Shown one piece after another: positions 8,336-15,609 of a stretch of 31,990 nucleotides of DNA; within the stretch, counting starts at the first letter, position 1, and each line of letters begins with the position of its first letter. The notes below the pieces were generated by a model. The model saw only the letters and a program-made list of their open reading frames with translations. It was not told where the DNA came from and ran no database searches. Position numbers and translations under genes: made by a program. Location: positions 1 through 31,990 of the forward strand of contig JAJPHF010000127.1 in the NCBI GenBank assembly GCA_021325365.1, in the 5' to 3' direction. Origin of the DNA: Pseudomonadota bacterium. Its GTDB lineage: Bacteria; Chloroflexota; UBA6077; JAJPHF01.

Positions 8336-9391
8336 ATGCCAGAGCGTAGCTCCGACGGCGTCCGCTTCGGGATCGTGCTGCCCACGCGCGACTTTATCGT
8401 GCGGGAGCGCATGGAGGACTGCCCCCGCATCTTCGACATGGCCGAGCGCGTGGAGGCCCTGGGCTACGACTCAGCGTGGGTCGGCGATAGCCTCTTGGCC
8501 CGGCCGCGCCTGGAGGCGCTGACCACCCTCGCCTTCGTCGCCGGCCGCACCCGGAGACTGGGCATCGGCACCAGCGTCTTCCTGCCGCCGCTGCGCGAGC
8601 CGGTGCTGCTGGCGTATACCCTCGCCTCGCTGGACCTGATCTCGGGTGGGCGCCTGACGCTCGGCGTGGGCATGGGCGCGAAAGACCCCGCCAGCCTGCA
8701 CGAGTACCGCAGCGTGGGCGTCGACCCCGACCGGCGTCTCAGCCGCCTGGAGGAGACGCTGCTGCTGCTGCGCCGGCTGTGGACCGAGCAGGCTGTCACT
8801 CACGACGGCAAGCACTTCCACATCGAGAACGTCACCGTCCTGCCGCGGCCCGCCCAGCCCCGCGGGCCGCGCATTCTCCTCAGCGTCGGCAACAACGGCG
8901 ACCAGCTCTCGCCGCGGCAGCTGAACCGCGTCCTGGCGTGGGGCGACGGCATCATGCCCAGCCGCGCGCTGCCCGACGAGTACCGCCGCATCTGGGCGCA
9001 GGTGATGGCCGCGGCCGGGCAGCGTGGCCGCGACCCCGCGACGCTCACGCCGGCGCTCTACTTCACGATCCACCTGGGTGACGACGTGAGGGCTGCCGAG
9101 CGGGAGGCCGACGAGTTCCTGCTGAGCTACTATCCGCGCCGCCACTGGGGCGACCGCTGGGGGCCATGGGGGCCGGCCAGCACGATCCGCGAGCGCATCG
9201 ACGCCTTTATCGAGGCGGGCGTGCGCCTCTTCGTCGTGCGCTTCGCGGCCTGGGACGCCCCCGCGCAGCTAGAGCGCTTCACCGACGAGGTCTTCGCCCG
9301 CTACCGCTCAGCCCTTCCCCCTCACCCCCTGCTAGCTGGCGGGGGCGAGGGCGGTCGTTCTCCCTCGCCCCCTGGGAGAGGGCCGGGGTGA
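8336..9391 (+). CDS. LLM-class flavin-dependent oxidoreductase (luciferase-like)
   Basis: The product is a TIM-barrel luciferase-like monooxygenase/reductase using FMN or F420. Visible family segments are VRFGIVLPTRDF at the N-terminus, AERVEALGYDSAWVGDSLLARPRLE, RTRRLGIGTSVFLPPLREPVLLAYTLASLD, GRLTLGVGMG and RPAQPRGPRILLSVGN. This pattern is common in F420-dependent members, but the cofactor cannot be proven here. The natural domain ends near ARYRSAL (about residue 325). The last 25 or so residues (PPHPLLAGGGEGGRSPSPP and on) are translated from a palindromic intergenic repeat, which also supplies the stop codon. ATG 8336 lacks a visible ribosome-binding site. The gene is divergent from the CoA-transferase gene. 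Confidence 0.9.
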   Translation: MPERSSDGVRFGIVLPTRDFIVRERMEDCPRIFDMAERVEALGYDSAWVGDSLLARPRLEALTTLAFVAGRTRRLGIGTSVFLPPLREPVLLAYTLASLDLISGGRLTLGVGMGAKDPASLHEYRSVGVDPDRRLSRLEETLLLLRRLWTEQAVTHDGKHFHIENVTVLPRPAQPRGPRILLSVGNNGDQLSPRQLNRVLAWGDGIMPSRALPDEYRRIWAQVMAAAGQRGRDPATLTPALYFTIHLGDDVRAAEREADEFLLSYYPRRHWGDRWGPWGPASTIRERIDAFIEAGVRLFVVRFAAWDAPAQLERFTDEVFARYRSALPPHPLLAGGGEGGRSPSPPGRGPG

Positions 9392-9455
9392 GGGCGTCCT
9401 CCTCGTCCCTCCCCCTCTCCCCCTGGGAGAGGGTCGGGGTGAGGGCCCGCCCCGT
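9313..9455. repeat. Palindromic GGGAGAGGGTCGGGGTGAGGG-type repeats (two units)
   Basis: Two units share the pattern CCCTCxCCCCCTGGGAGAGGG followed by CGGGGTGAGGG. They are centred near 9375 and 9425, with a diverged third half-unit near 9320-9350. The first overlaps the 3' end of the luciferase-like gene. The same unit appears three times near 13.2 kb. Each can form a CCCTC/GAGGG-type hairpin. Confidence 0.8.
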
Positions 9456-9468
9456 CTCGCCTCCGCAC

Positions 9469-9639
9469 TCACGCCTGCGGTGGCTCGGGGGCGCCGCGCG
9501 GCTGGGCACGCACGCCGCGCTCGCGCTGGAAGCGCACGAGCTGGTCCCACGCGCGCTGACGCGCCTCGGGCGTCTCGGCCCGCTTCAGCATCTCCATGAG
9601 CATCTCTAGCTCAGACGGGGGCGGCGGGGCGTTCTCCAT
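9469..9639 (-). CDS. Small conserved-looking protein (56 aa) next to the DHP-decarboxylase-like gene
   Basis: This short gene starts at ATG 9639, 16 bases beyond the upstream stop codon, behind purine-rich GGGAGGAGAGG. Its product begins MENAPPPPSELEMLMEMLK, continues with a charged amphipathic helix (RAETPEARQRAWDQLVRFQRERG), and ends in a proline/alanine tail. Third codon positions are overwhelmingly G or C, as in neighbouring genes, and it ends just before the palindromic repeats. I do not recognise a family. Position and spacing suggest translation together with the upstream substrate-binding/decarboxylase-like gene, perhaps as a small partner protein. The function is unknown. Confidence 0.6.
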   Translation of the reverse strand: MENAPPPPSELEMLMEMLKRAETPEARQRAWDQLVRFQRERGVRAQPRGAPEPPQA

Positions 9640-9655
9640 CGAGTCCTCTCCTCCC

Positions 9656-10612
9656 CTACGTGTCCAGCAGCTCTGGCACGAACAGCTCTTCCAGATCGAC
9701 CTGGCGGTCGGCCATGCCCTGCTCGTGGACGTACTGCGCGATCGCCTGCATCGTGTGCTCGTTGCGTGCCATGCCGTACGGGAACGGGTCGTCGCCGAAC
9801 AGCGCCCGCGTCTCCTCGACGTGGGCCACCTGCAGCGGCAGGTCGGTCGCCAGGAAGCCGCTCTGGCGCAGCAGCGCGTAGCTCTCCTCCTTCGCCGCGC
9901 AGAACGCGTCGTACAGGCGGCGCGCGAGCGAGCGGTCGCGCTCGTACACCTCCCGCCGCAGGACGACCAGGTGCATGATCGGGAAGTAGCCCGTGCGCCG
10001 GTAGTAGTCGGCCTCGACCTGCCGGTAGTCGGGGAACAGGCGGCGCACGCGCGGCGACCCCGCGACGAAGCAGGCCGGCTGGTGCAGGTGGATCAGCGCG
10101 TCGATCTCGCCCGCCTCCAGCATGTCGCCCAGCGCGCGGCCCGGCGGCGCGTCCGTCACGTCCAGGCCCGCCGGCAGCGGGTACGGCAGCTTCTCCGAGT
10201 CCTCGCGCACCCAGTGGATCGACTCGGGCGCCACGCCGTAGTCGTGCTGCAGGAACCCGCGCACCCAGAAGTTCGCCGTCTGGAGATACTCGGGCAGGCC
10301 CACGCGCCGGCCGGCCAGGTCCTCCGGCCGTTCGATGCCCGCCGCGGTGTTCACGTACAGCGTGTTGTGGCGGAACACCCGCGACGGGAAGATGGGCAAC
10401 GCCACGAACCGATCCACGCCCCGCGCCCGCTCCATCACGTAGTTCGACGACGACAGCTCGCTCGCCTCGAACTCCGCGCCGGCGAACATGCGACGAAAGA
10501 TGTCGTTCGGCAGGCCGGCGACGTACTCCAGCTCGACGCCCTCGGGGCGCACCGCGCCGGTCATGAGCGCGTGCGTGCGGTCGTAGGGCACCCCAAAGTA
10601 GCGCAGTCGCAC
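9656..10612 (-). CDS. ABC-type substrate-binding-like protein / 4,5-dihydroxyphthalate decarboxylase-like
   Basis: The 318-aa product has the periplasmic-binding-protein type II fold of the NMT1/Pht5 branch. It shows a LRYFGVPYDRTHALMTGAV start, a GVELEYV strand, FEASELSSSNYV, a PIFPSRVFRHNTLYVN segment, and the hinge region GRRVGLPEYLQTANFWVRG. Members are annotated as 4,5-dihydroxyphthalate decarboxylase or as solute-binding proteins. There is no signal peptide, which favours a cytoplasmic enzyme or orphan binding domain over a transport component, and no permease gene is near. Of two adjacent GTG codons, 10612 has GGAGG at the better distance (5 bases). The 56-aa gene follows 16 bases later. 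The substrate is unknown. Confidence 0.82.
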   Translation of the reverse strand: MRLRYFGVPYDRTHALMTGAVRPEGVELEYVAGLPNDIFRRMFAGAEFEASELSSSNYVMERARGVDRFVALPIFPSRVFRHNTLYVNTAAGIERPEDLAGRRVGLPEYLQTANFWVRGFLQHDYGVAPESIHWVREDSEKLPYPLPAGLDVTDAPPGRALGDMLEAGEIDALIHLHQPACFVAGSPRVRRLFPDYRQVEADYYRRTGYFPIMHLVVLRREVYERDRSLARRLYDAFCAAKEESYALLRQSGFLATDLPLQVAHVEETRALFGDDPFPYGMARNEHTMQAIAQYVHEQGMADRQVDLEELFVPELLDT

Positions 10613-10713
10613 CACGCCCTCCCTCTCGCCCGTGGCTGAATCGCTCCTGGCCGCAGTGTAGGCCCATCCGCCCCGCGCCTGTCAAGCATCGACCTTCGGC
10701 GTTGTTCGCTGCG

Positions 10714-11343
10714 CTATGCTCTAGCACGCAGGGAGAGCAGGCCTTCGCTCGTTAGAGCGTAGAAGGCAGGCAGAGCCACGAAGACCAGGAGCCCAATAAC
10801 TGGCATCACAGCATAGCCGAGGATGCCCGCGACCGTGTAGCCAGCAATGCCGACCCAGGCCCGCTTGTGCTCTTCTCGGAAGAAGACTGCGTCGACACCC
10901 CGCTCCGCAAGCAGGCCGTGGCGGTGGGCCAGGTAGCTGTAGAAGACGAGCCAGCTCGCGCACATCGCCGCGGCGATGAGGGCATAGACCGCAACAGCTA
11001 CCTGAATGTCAGTGGCGTTCCCTCCCCGGAACGCGTCAGACACGACCACGGTCGGAAACGGCAGCAGCGCCGTGGTGAAGAGAATGCCAAGGTTCGCAAG
11101 CCGTAGGCCTTGATCGGCGTGTCGAATGTGAGCGAAGACGGCGTGGTGGTTCAGCCAGATCACGCCGACGTAAAGGAACGACGCGAAGTAGGCAAGATAG
11201 ACGGGCCATTGCTGCAGCAGCGCTGGCAGCAGCTGACCTGGCTCGTGCTGTGGACTCCGCAGATCGAGGACGAGTAGCGTGATGACGATGGCGAACACGC
11301 CATCACTGAAGGCTTCCGTCCGGTCGGTGTCCTTGTCAGCCAT
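10714..11343 (-). CDS. TMEM175-family (DUF1211) potassium-channel-like membrane protein
   Basis: The 209-aa product has the bacterial TMEM175 signature RTEAFSDGVFAIVIT at residues 8-22. The RxxxFSDG motif lies in the first transmembrane helix, which lines the K+ pore in characterised homologues. About five further hydrophobic segments follow, giving the six-helix single-repeat architecture that forms tetramers in bacteria. NHHAVFAHIRHAD and the C-terminal IGLLVFVALPAFYALTS fit the family. It is expected in the cytoplasmic membrane. It lies 123 bp downstream of the pirin gene on the same strand and could be a distal member of that transcript. No clear ribosome-binding site precedes ATG 11343. 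Confidence 0.92.
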   Translation of the reverse strand: MADKDTDRTEAFSDGVFAIVITLLVLDLRSPQHEPGQLLPALLQQWPVYLAYFASFLYVGVIWLNHHAVFAHIRHADQGLRLANLGILFTTALLPFPTVVVSDAFRGGNATDIQVAVAVYALIAAAMCASWLVFYSYLAHRHGLLAERGVDAVFFREEHKRAWVGIAGYTVAGILGYAVMPVIGLLVFVALPAFYALTSEGLLSLRARA

Positions 11344-11466
11344 GTGCCCACGCTGCCATCAGGCGGGATACCGAGTCGAACGACACCGATCGCCAGATGA
11401 GCAATGGGCCAAGTGCTGTGTCTGGCATTCTGTCACACCGCGGCGCGCGTCAGCTTGTTCCGCCGC

Positions 11467-12429
11467 TTAGCGCGCCTGACCAGGGGGCACGGCACCCAAG
11501 CGCCCAGCCTGGTAGTCGGCGAACGCCTGGGCAATCTCGTCGGGAGTGTTCATCACGAACGGGCCATACTGCACGACCGGCTCGCGGATCGGCAGACCGC
11601 CCATGATGTACACGTCCAGCGTCGGAGAGCGGCTCTCCTGGACCCGGTCAGCCCCCACGCGGATCGCGTCGCCAGCCGCAAGCACCGCGAGCTGTCCCGC
11701 GCGGATCGGGCGACGCTCCGCGCCGACGTAGCCGGCGCCGTTCAGGACGTAGACGAGCGCGTTGAAGTCGGGCCGCCACGGCAGGTCCACCTCCGCGCCG
11801 GGCTGGAGCGTGGCGTGGACGATCGTGATCGGCGTGTGGGTCGCGCCCGGTCCTCGCAGCTCGCCCAGCTCGCCGGCGATGAGGCGTAGCAGCGCACCGC
11901 CATCCAGTGAGCTAAGCAGGGCCACGGACTGGCCGCGGATGTCCTGGTAGCGCGGGGCGATCATCTTGTCCCGAGCCGGCAGGTTGACCCACAGTTGCAG
12001 CCCGTGAAATAAGCCGCCGCTGACGACGAGCTGCTCCGGGGGCTTCTCGATATGGAGGATGCCGGCGCCGGCCGTCATCCACTGCGTGTCGCCGTTGGTA
12101 ATGATCCCGCCGCCGCCCTGCGAGTCCTGGTGCTCGAACACCCCGTCGATCATGTAGGTGACCGTCTCAAAGCCGCGGTGCGGGTGCCAGGGCGTGCCCT
12201 TCGCCTCGCCCGGCGCGTACTCCACCTCGCCCATCTGGTCGAGGTGAACGAACGGGTCGAGGTCGGCCAGCGGCACGCCGGCGAAGGCGCGGCGCACCGG
12301 GAACCCCTCCCCTTCGAAGCCGCTCGGCGCGGTGCTGATGGAGCGCACGCCGCGCAGTCGATCGCGCTGCGGATCCAGCGCGGGTACCCGAGGAAGGGCG
12401 AGAACGTTGTCGACGGTAACTGCTGGCAT
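11467..12429 (-). CDS. Pirin family protein
   Basis: The 320-aa product is a bicupin of the pirin family. The metal site is complete: WHPHRGFETVTY supplies His82 and His84, and AGAGILHIEKP supplies His126 and Glu128. Pirins bind Fe(II). Some cleave quercetin and others modulate dehydrogenases, so the activity here is open. The C-terminal cupin half is present, and the length is at the upper end of normal. ATG 12429 is preceded by a strong AGGAGG 5 bases upstream. It follows the marR-type gene by 21 bp, clearly as one operon, so its expression is probably controlled by that repressor through the palindromic operator near 12.98 kb. Confidence 0.95.
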   Translation of the reverse strand: MPAVTVDNVLALPRVPALDPQRDRLRGVRSISTAPSGFEGEGFPVRRAFAGVPLADLDPFVHLDQMGEVEYAPGEAKGTPWHPHRGFETVTYMIDGVFEHQDSQGGGGIITNGDTQWMTAGAGILHIEKPPEQLVVSGGLFHGLQLWVNLPARDKMIAPRYQDIRGQSVALLSSLDGGALLRLIAGELGELRGPGATHTPITIVHATLQPGAEVDLPWRPDFNALVYVLNGAGYVGAERRPIRAGQLAVLAAGDAIRVGADRVQESRSPTLDVYIMGGLPIREPVVQYGPFVMNTPDEIAQAFADYQAGRLGAVPPGQAR

Positions 12430-12450
12430 AGTGACCTCCTGACCTCCTGC

Positions 12451-12945
12451 TCACCGGTAGCTGAGACACGACGAAGAGTCGATGGACCGATCCAGCCGCC
12501 GCAGCAAGCCGTGCAGGGCCCGCTGCTCCTCGGGCTCTAGGCCCGCAAGCAGGCTAGCGATCAGTTGCTCCTGGGCAGGGACCGCCTCGGCGTAGAGCCG
12601 GCGCCCTTCGGGTGTCAGCTCCAGCCGGTGGATTCGCCGGTCCTCAGGATCAGGTCGGCGTACCATCAGCCCCGCCTGCTCCATGCGGTCGATCAGACCG
12701 CACACGTTCCCCTTGGTGACCAGCAGCCGCTCTGCCAGCTCCTGCTGGCACAGCCCTTCTGCCGAGCCGACCTGGGCGAGCACGTCGAACTGCGATACGG
12801 TCAAGCCGAAGCGGCGTAGGTGCTGCTGGCTGCGGCGCTGGATCTTGTCGTACACCCGTGCCAGCCGCATCCAGGCCAAAACACTCGCCTGCCGGTGGCC
12901 CGCGCGAACGGCCTCCCCGCCTCCCGGGTCGGTTGGTAGATGCAC
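12451..12945 (-). CDS. MarR-family transcriptional regulator
   Basis: The 164-aa product is a winged-helix MarR protein: an N-terminal dimerisation helix (SVLAWMRLARVYDKIQRRSQ), a helix-turn-helix spanning LTVSQFDVLAQVGSAEGLCQQELAERLLVTKGNVCGLIDRME, and the wing PDPEDRRIHRLELTPEGR. The C-terminal helices complete the dimer interface. The start is GTG at 12945 with AGGGGG a few bases upstream. The preceding ATG at 12965 is in another frame. Single cysteines occur in the recognition-helix region (KGNVCGLID) and before it (GLCQQE). Redox sensing is possible but unproven. A perfect palindrome 22 bp upstream covers its promoter, implying autorepression. The pirin gene follows in the same operon. 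Confidence 0.94.
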   Translation of the reverse strand: MHLPTDPGGGEAVRAGHRQASVLAWMRLARVYDKIQRRSQQHLRRFGLTVSQFDVLAQVGSAEGLCQQELAERLLVTKGNVCGLIDRMEQAGLMVRRPDPEDRRIHRLELTPEGRRLYAEAVPAQEQLIASLLAGLEPEEQRALHGLLRRLDRSIDSSSCLSYR

Positions 12946-12967
12946 GCCACCCCCTGCTCTGCCATCG

Positions 12968-12987
12968 ATAGTTTATATATAAACTAT
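12968..12987. promoter_or_regulatory. Perfect 20-bp palindromic operator of the marR-pirin operon
   Basis: ATAGTTTATATATAAACTAT reads the same on both strands over 20 bases. It is A/T-only apart from two bases, in otherwise GC-rich DNA, and lies 22 bp before the MarR start codon. This is the size and symmetry expected for a MarR dimer site. Confidence 0.8.
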
Positions 12988-13005
12988 TCTCAGACAGCGT
13001 TTCAA
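12976..13005 (-). promoter_or_regulatory. Predicted promoter of the marR-pirin operon
   Basis: On the minus strand, TTGAAA (13005-13000) is followed after 18 bases by TATATA (12981-12976). The -10 element lies inside the 20-bp palindrome, so a bound repressor would block RNA polymerase. Confidence 0.6.
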
Positions 13006-13146
13006 GCCCAGCGGTTGCGGGCGCAGGAGCACCCGCAGACCTGTTTCCAAACTCACCTTGCGATCAGTAGGGTCGGGGCGCCGCTTGCTGCGCCCTGCCC
13101 GGTCGCCAGCCGTCCTAGTGCCCGAGCGAATCCGGTGATGGGGCGT

Positions 13147-13285
13147 CCCACTCCCTCTCCCGCTGGGAGAGAGTCGGGGTGAGGGCCGGTCCCTCCCCCT
13201 CTCCCTCTGGGAGAGGGTCGGGGTGAGGGCCGGTCCCTCCCCCTCTCCCTCTGGGAGAGGGTCGGGGTGAGGGCGTCCCCGCGTC
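13147..13285. repeat. Three tandem 44-bp palindromic units
   Basis: Three successive units with a 44-bp period carry CCCTCTCCCxCTGGGAGAG followed by TCGGGGTGAGGGC; their GGGAGAG cores begin at 13165, 13209 and 13253. They match the units near 9.4 kb. There are no unique spacers of CRISPR type. The surrounding bases 12988-13380 hold no gene I can support. Confidence 0.85.
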
Positions 13286-13380
13286 CTCCCCCGCTCCCTC
13301 CGGACGACCGCCCCCCTGCCAATGCGTTCATAGTAGAGAGGCCGCGAGGCGCGCCGGAGAGCGCCTGCTAGCTCGCGCGA

Positions 13381-13625
13381 CGTGGTCGCCTATCTTACGC
13401 CGTACACGCCTCCCCGCGCCCGCCGCCCGCGCCCGGCCCGGGGCACCCCGCCCCGCCGGCCCGGCCCGCGGCAGGAGAGCCAGGGAGTATCGTACGGCGT
13501 AAACGATGCGACCTTCCGCGCCTGACCAGCACGCAGAAACCCGCGCCCGGCCTAGCAGTTAACCACCCGGTAAAGGAGCATCGTTTGACCGTTCCTCGGC
13601 TAAACGCATACACCCGACAGCGGGG
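13381..13625 (+). promoter_or_regulatory. Repeated leader element, copy A (upstream of the ThDP-enzyme gene)
   Basis: About 245 bp here match 31744-31990 read on the minus strand. Over 13488-13605 the hand alignment is roughly 90% identical without gaps. Inside are AAACGATGC (13501-13509) and its reverse complement GCATCGTTT (13578-13586), 77 bp apart centre to centre in both copies. An alternative upstream partner for ACGAT lies at 13489-13493 (ATCGT). A further hairpin has arms CCCG (13613-13616) and CGGG (13621-13624). TTGACC at 13585 begins 201 bp before the gene's ATG. It may be an operator region for a dimeric regulator or a structured RNA leader. Confidence 0.7.
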
Positions 13626-13724
13626 CCGCGGACGCCACCAAGCGCGGCGCCCCGCACCGCCAAACCGCGGAGGACACGCCGCGAGGGCCGGACTCGGCCG
13701 GCGTGCCGAGCCCGGGGCGGCGCG

Positions 13725-13733
13725 TGGTAGAGT
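13725..13733 (+). promoter_or_regulatory. Possible extended -10 promoter element
   Basis: TGGTAGAGT fits a TGnTAnnnT extended -10 and lies 52 bp before the ATG. A similar TGCTATGGT occurs at almost the same distance before glcD. No good -35 is visible, so this is tentative. Confidence 0.3.
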
Positions 13734-13785
13734 TAGCCGCGCGGGCGGCACCACGGCCGCCGACAGAGACAAGGGGGTCGGAGCG

Positions 13786-15510
13786 ATGGGCACGGTGACG
13801 GGAGCCGAGCTGCTGGCGCGGGCGCTGCGCGCCGAGGGCGTCGACACGATCTTCACGCTGATCGGCGACCACATCCTGCCCGTGGCCGACGCCGCCTTCG
13901 AGCACGGCATTCGCTTCGTGGACACCCGCCACGAGTCGGCCGCCATGCACATGGCGGATGGCTGGGCGCGCACAACCGGCCGTACCGGCGTCTGCATGGT
14001 CACCGGCGGCCCGGGCCACGCCAACGTCATCGCCGGGCTGGCGGTCACCTACCTCGTCGAGACGCCAGTGGTGCAGATCAGCGGCCGGCCCGACATCGCC
14101 CAGGAAGGCCTGCTGGCCCTCCAGGAGCTAGACCAGCTCGGCATGGCCGCGCCCGTGACGAAGGACGCGGCCCTGGTGCGCGCGCCGGCCGACATTCCGC
14201 AGGCCGTGGCGCGGGCCTTCCGGCTGGCCCGCGCCGGCCGGCCCGGGCCGGTCCACCTCACCGTGCCGCTCGACGTACAGGACGCCACGGTGGACGACAG
14301 CCGCGTGCCACGCCTGCCCGCGGTCGGTGCGCGGGCAGAGAGCCGCGCCACGCCCGACGCCGCCAGCGTCGAACAAGCGCTGGCGATGCTGCGCGCCGCC
14401 GAGCGACCCGTCGTGATCGTCGGCGCGGCCGCGCGCTACGGTGTCGCGCCCGAGGCGCTCGCCGCCCTGGCCGAGCGGGAGCGCCTGCCCGTCTTCACCG
14501 TGGAGCAGGCGCGCGGACTCCTGGCCGACGACCACCCGCTGAGCTTCGGCTACGCCGACGTGACGCTCAACGCCGCCGCCCGCTACCTCCGCGAGGCCGA
14601 CGTGCTGCTGCTCATCGGCAAGCGCCTCGACTGGCGCATCGGCTTCGGCCGGCCGCCCGCCGTGGCGCCCGATGCGCGCGTCATCCAGGTCGAGGCCGAT
14701 CCGACCGAGGTGGGCCGCAACCGCGCCGTCGACCTCGCCCTCGTCGGCGACCTCGGCGCCACGGTAGACACGCTGGCCGCCGTGCCCCCGCCCCCTACCG
14801 CCAACACTCCATCGTCCGCGCGCGCCGCCTGGCTCCACGCGCTGCACGCTGCGCGCGAGGAGCACTTCGCCCACCTACGCCAGCTGGCCGACGACCCAGA
14901 GGCGCCGCTGCACCCGATGACCGTTGCCCGGGCCGTCGAGCCGTTCCTGGCGCCCGACTCGATCGTCGTCATGGACGCGGGTGACTTCGTGCAGTGGCCG
15001 CGCGCGTACCTGCCCGCCCGTTGGCCGGGCCGCTGGATTCGCACCGGGCCGCTGGGTCACCTGGGCGTCGGCCTGCCGATGGCGCTCGGCTGCCAGGTGG
15101 CGGCGCCCGACGCGCGGGTGACGCTGTTCATCGGCGACGGCGGCCTGGGTTTCTACTTCATGGAGCTGGACACGGCCGTGCGCCACAACCTGCCCGTCGT
15201 CGTGGTTGTCGGCAACGACGCCACCTGGGGGATCGACAACGGCTACCAGCTCGCGTACTACGGCCGCGCGGTCGCCACCAACCTGCGCCCCGTGCGCTAC
15301 GACCGGCTGATGATCGACCTGGGCGGCCACGGCGAGCGCGTCGAGCGGCCCGACGACCTGCCCGGCGCGCTCGAGCGCGCATTCGCCGCGGGGCGCCCCG
15401 CCCTCGTCGACGTGGCCCTGCGCCGTATCCCGAGCGCGCTCGCGGAGGCGACGATGCGCCGCCGGCTGGGCGATACGCCGCCCAAAGTCGATCTGAGCCG
15501 CTGGCGGTAA
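13786..15510 (+). CDS. ThDP-dependent enzyme, acetolactate-synthase/2-hydroxyacyl-CoA-lyase-like
   Basis: The 574-aa product has the three domains of the acetohydroxyacid synthase superfamily. The N-terminal PYR domain has the ThDP-activating Glu50 in DTRHESAAMHMADGW and MVTGGPGHANVIAGL. The central domain follows with RPVVIVGAAARYG. The C-terminal PP domain has the Mg-diphosphate motif GDG at 450-452 through Asn477 (VGNDATWG). It could carboligate or decarboxylate 2-oxo acids or act on 2-hydroxyacyl-CoA; the substrate is not readable. Glyoxylate carboligase is tempting, but that enzyme has Val in place of the catalytic Glu. ATG 13786 is preceded by AGGGGG. The frame is open further upstream only because it reads through the leader element. 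The SDR gene follows 99 bp downstream. Confidence 0.9.
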   Translation: MGTVTGAELLARALRAEGVDTIFTLIGDHILPVADAAFEHGIRFVDTRHESAAMHMADGWARTTGRTGVCMVTGGPGHANVIAGLAVTYLVETPVVQISGRPDIAQEGLLALQELDQLGMAAPVTKDAALVRAPADIPQAVARAFRLARAGRPGPVHLTVPLDVQDATVDDSRVPRLPAVGARAESRATPDAASVEQALAMLRAAERPVVIVGAAARYGVAPEALAALAERERLPVFTVEQARGLLADDHPLSFGYADVTLNAAARYLREADVLLLIGKRLDWRIGFGRPPAVAPDARVIQVEADPTEVGRNRAVDLALVGDLGATVDTLAAVPPPPTANTPSSARAAWLHALHAAREEHFAHLRQLADDPEAPLHPMTVARAVEPFLAPDSIVVMDAGDFVQWPRAYLPARWPGRWIRTGPLGHLGVGLPMALGCQVAAPDARVTLFIGDGGLGFYFMELDTAVRHNLPVVVVVGNDATWGIDNGYQLAYYGRAVATNLRPVRYDRLMIDLGGHGERVERPDDLPGALERAFAAGRPALVDVALRRIPSALAEATMRRRLGDTPPKVDLSRWR

Positions 15511-15609
15511 GCGTCGCCGACCCGCTGGGAGCGCGGCCGTCCCGGCCGCCCGGTCCCCCTCGGGGGCTCCGCTGGCGTGCGCCAGACGCGGCAAGGCAAG
15601 GAGGCAAGT

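Noticed and set aside
13147..13285. CRISPR array
   Set aside because: Units are contiguous palindromes with no variable spacers, only three copies, and no cas gene is nearby.
13381..13625. Known riboswitch class
   Set aside because: No conserved core of a class I know could be matched. It is left as an undefined leader element.
13381..13625. Insertion sequence or MITE
   Set aside because: I could not find terminal inverted repeats or target-site duplications at the ends of the two copies. The far end of copy B is outside the window, so this is not fully excluded.
13585..13785. Upstream extension of the ThDP-enzyme frame (67 codons)
   Set aside because: It is read through the repeated leader element and Arg/Pro-rich DNA. 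The same kind of extension occurs before glcD (31592-31786), and the conserved proteins start later behind better sites.
13786..15510. Firm assignment as glyoxylate carboligase (gcl)
   Set aside because: The activating Glu50 is present, whereas characterised glyoxylate carboligase has Val there. Context (a leader shared with glcDEF) is suggestive only.
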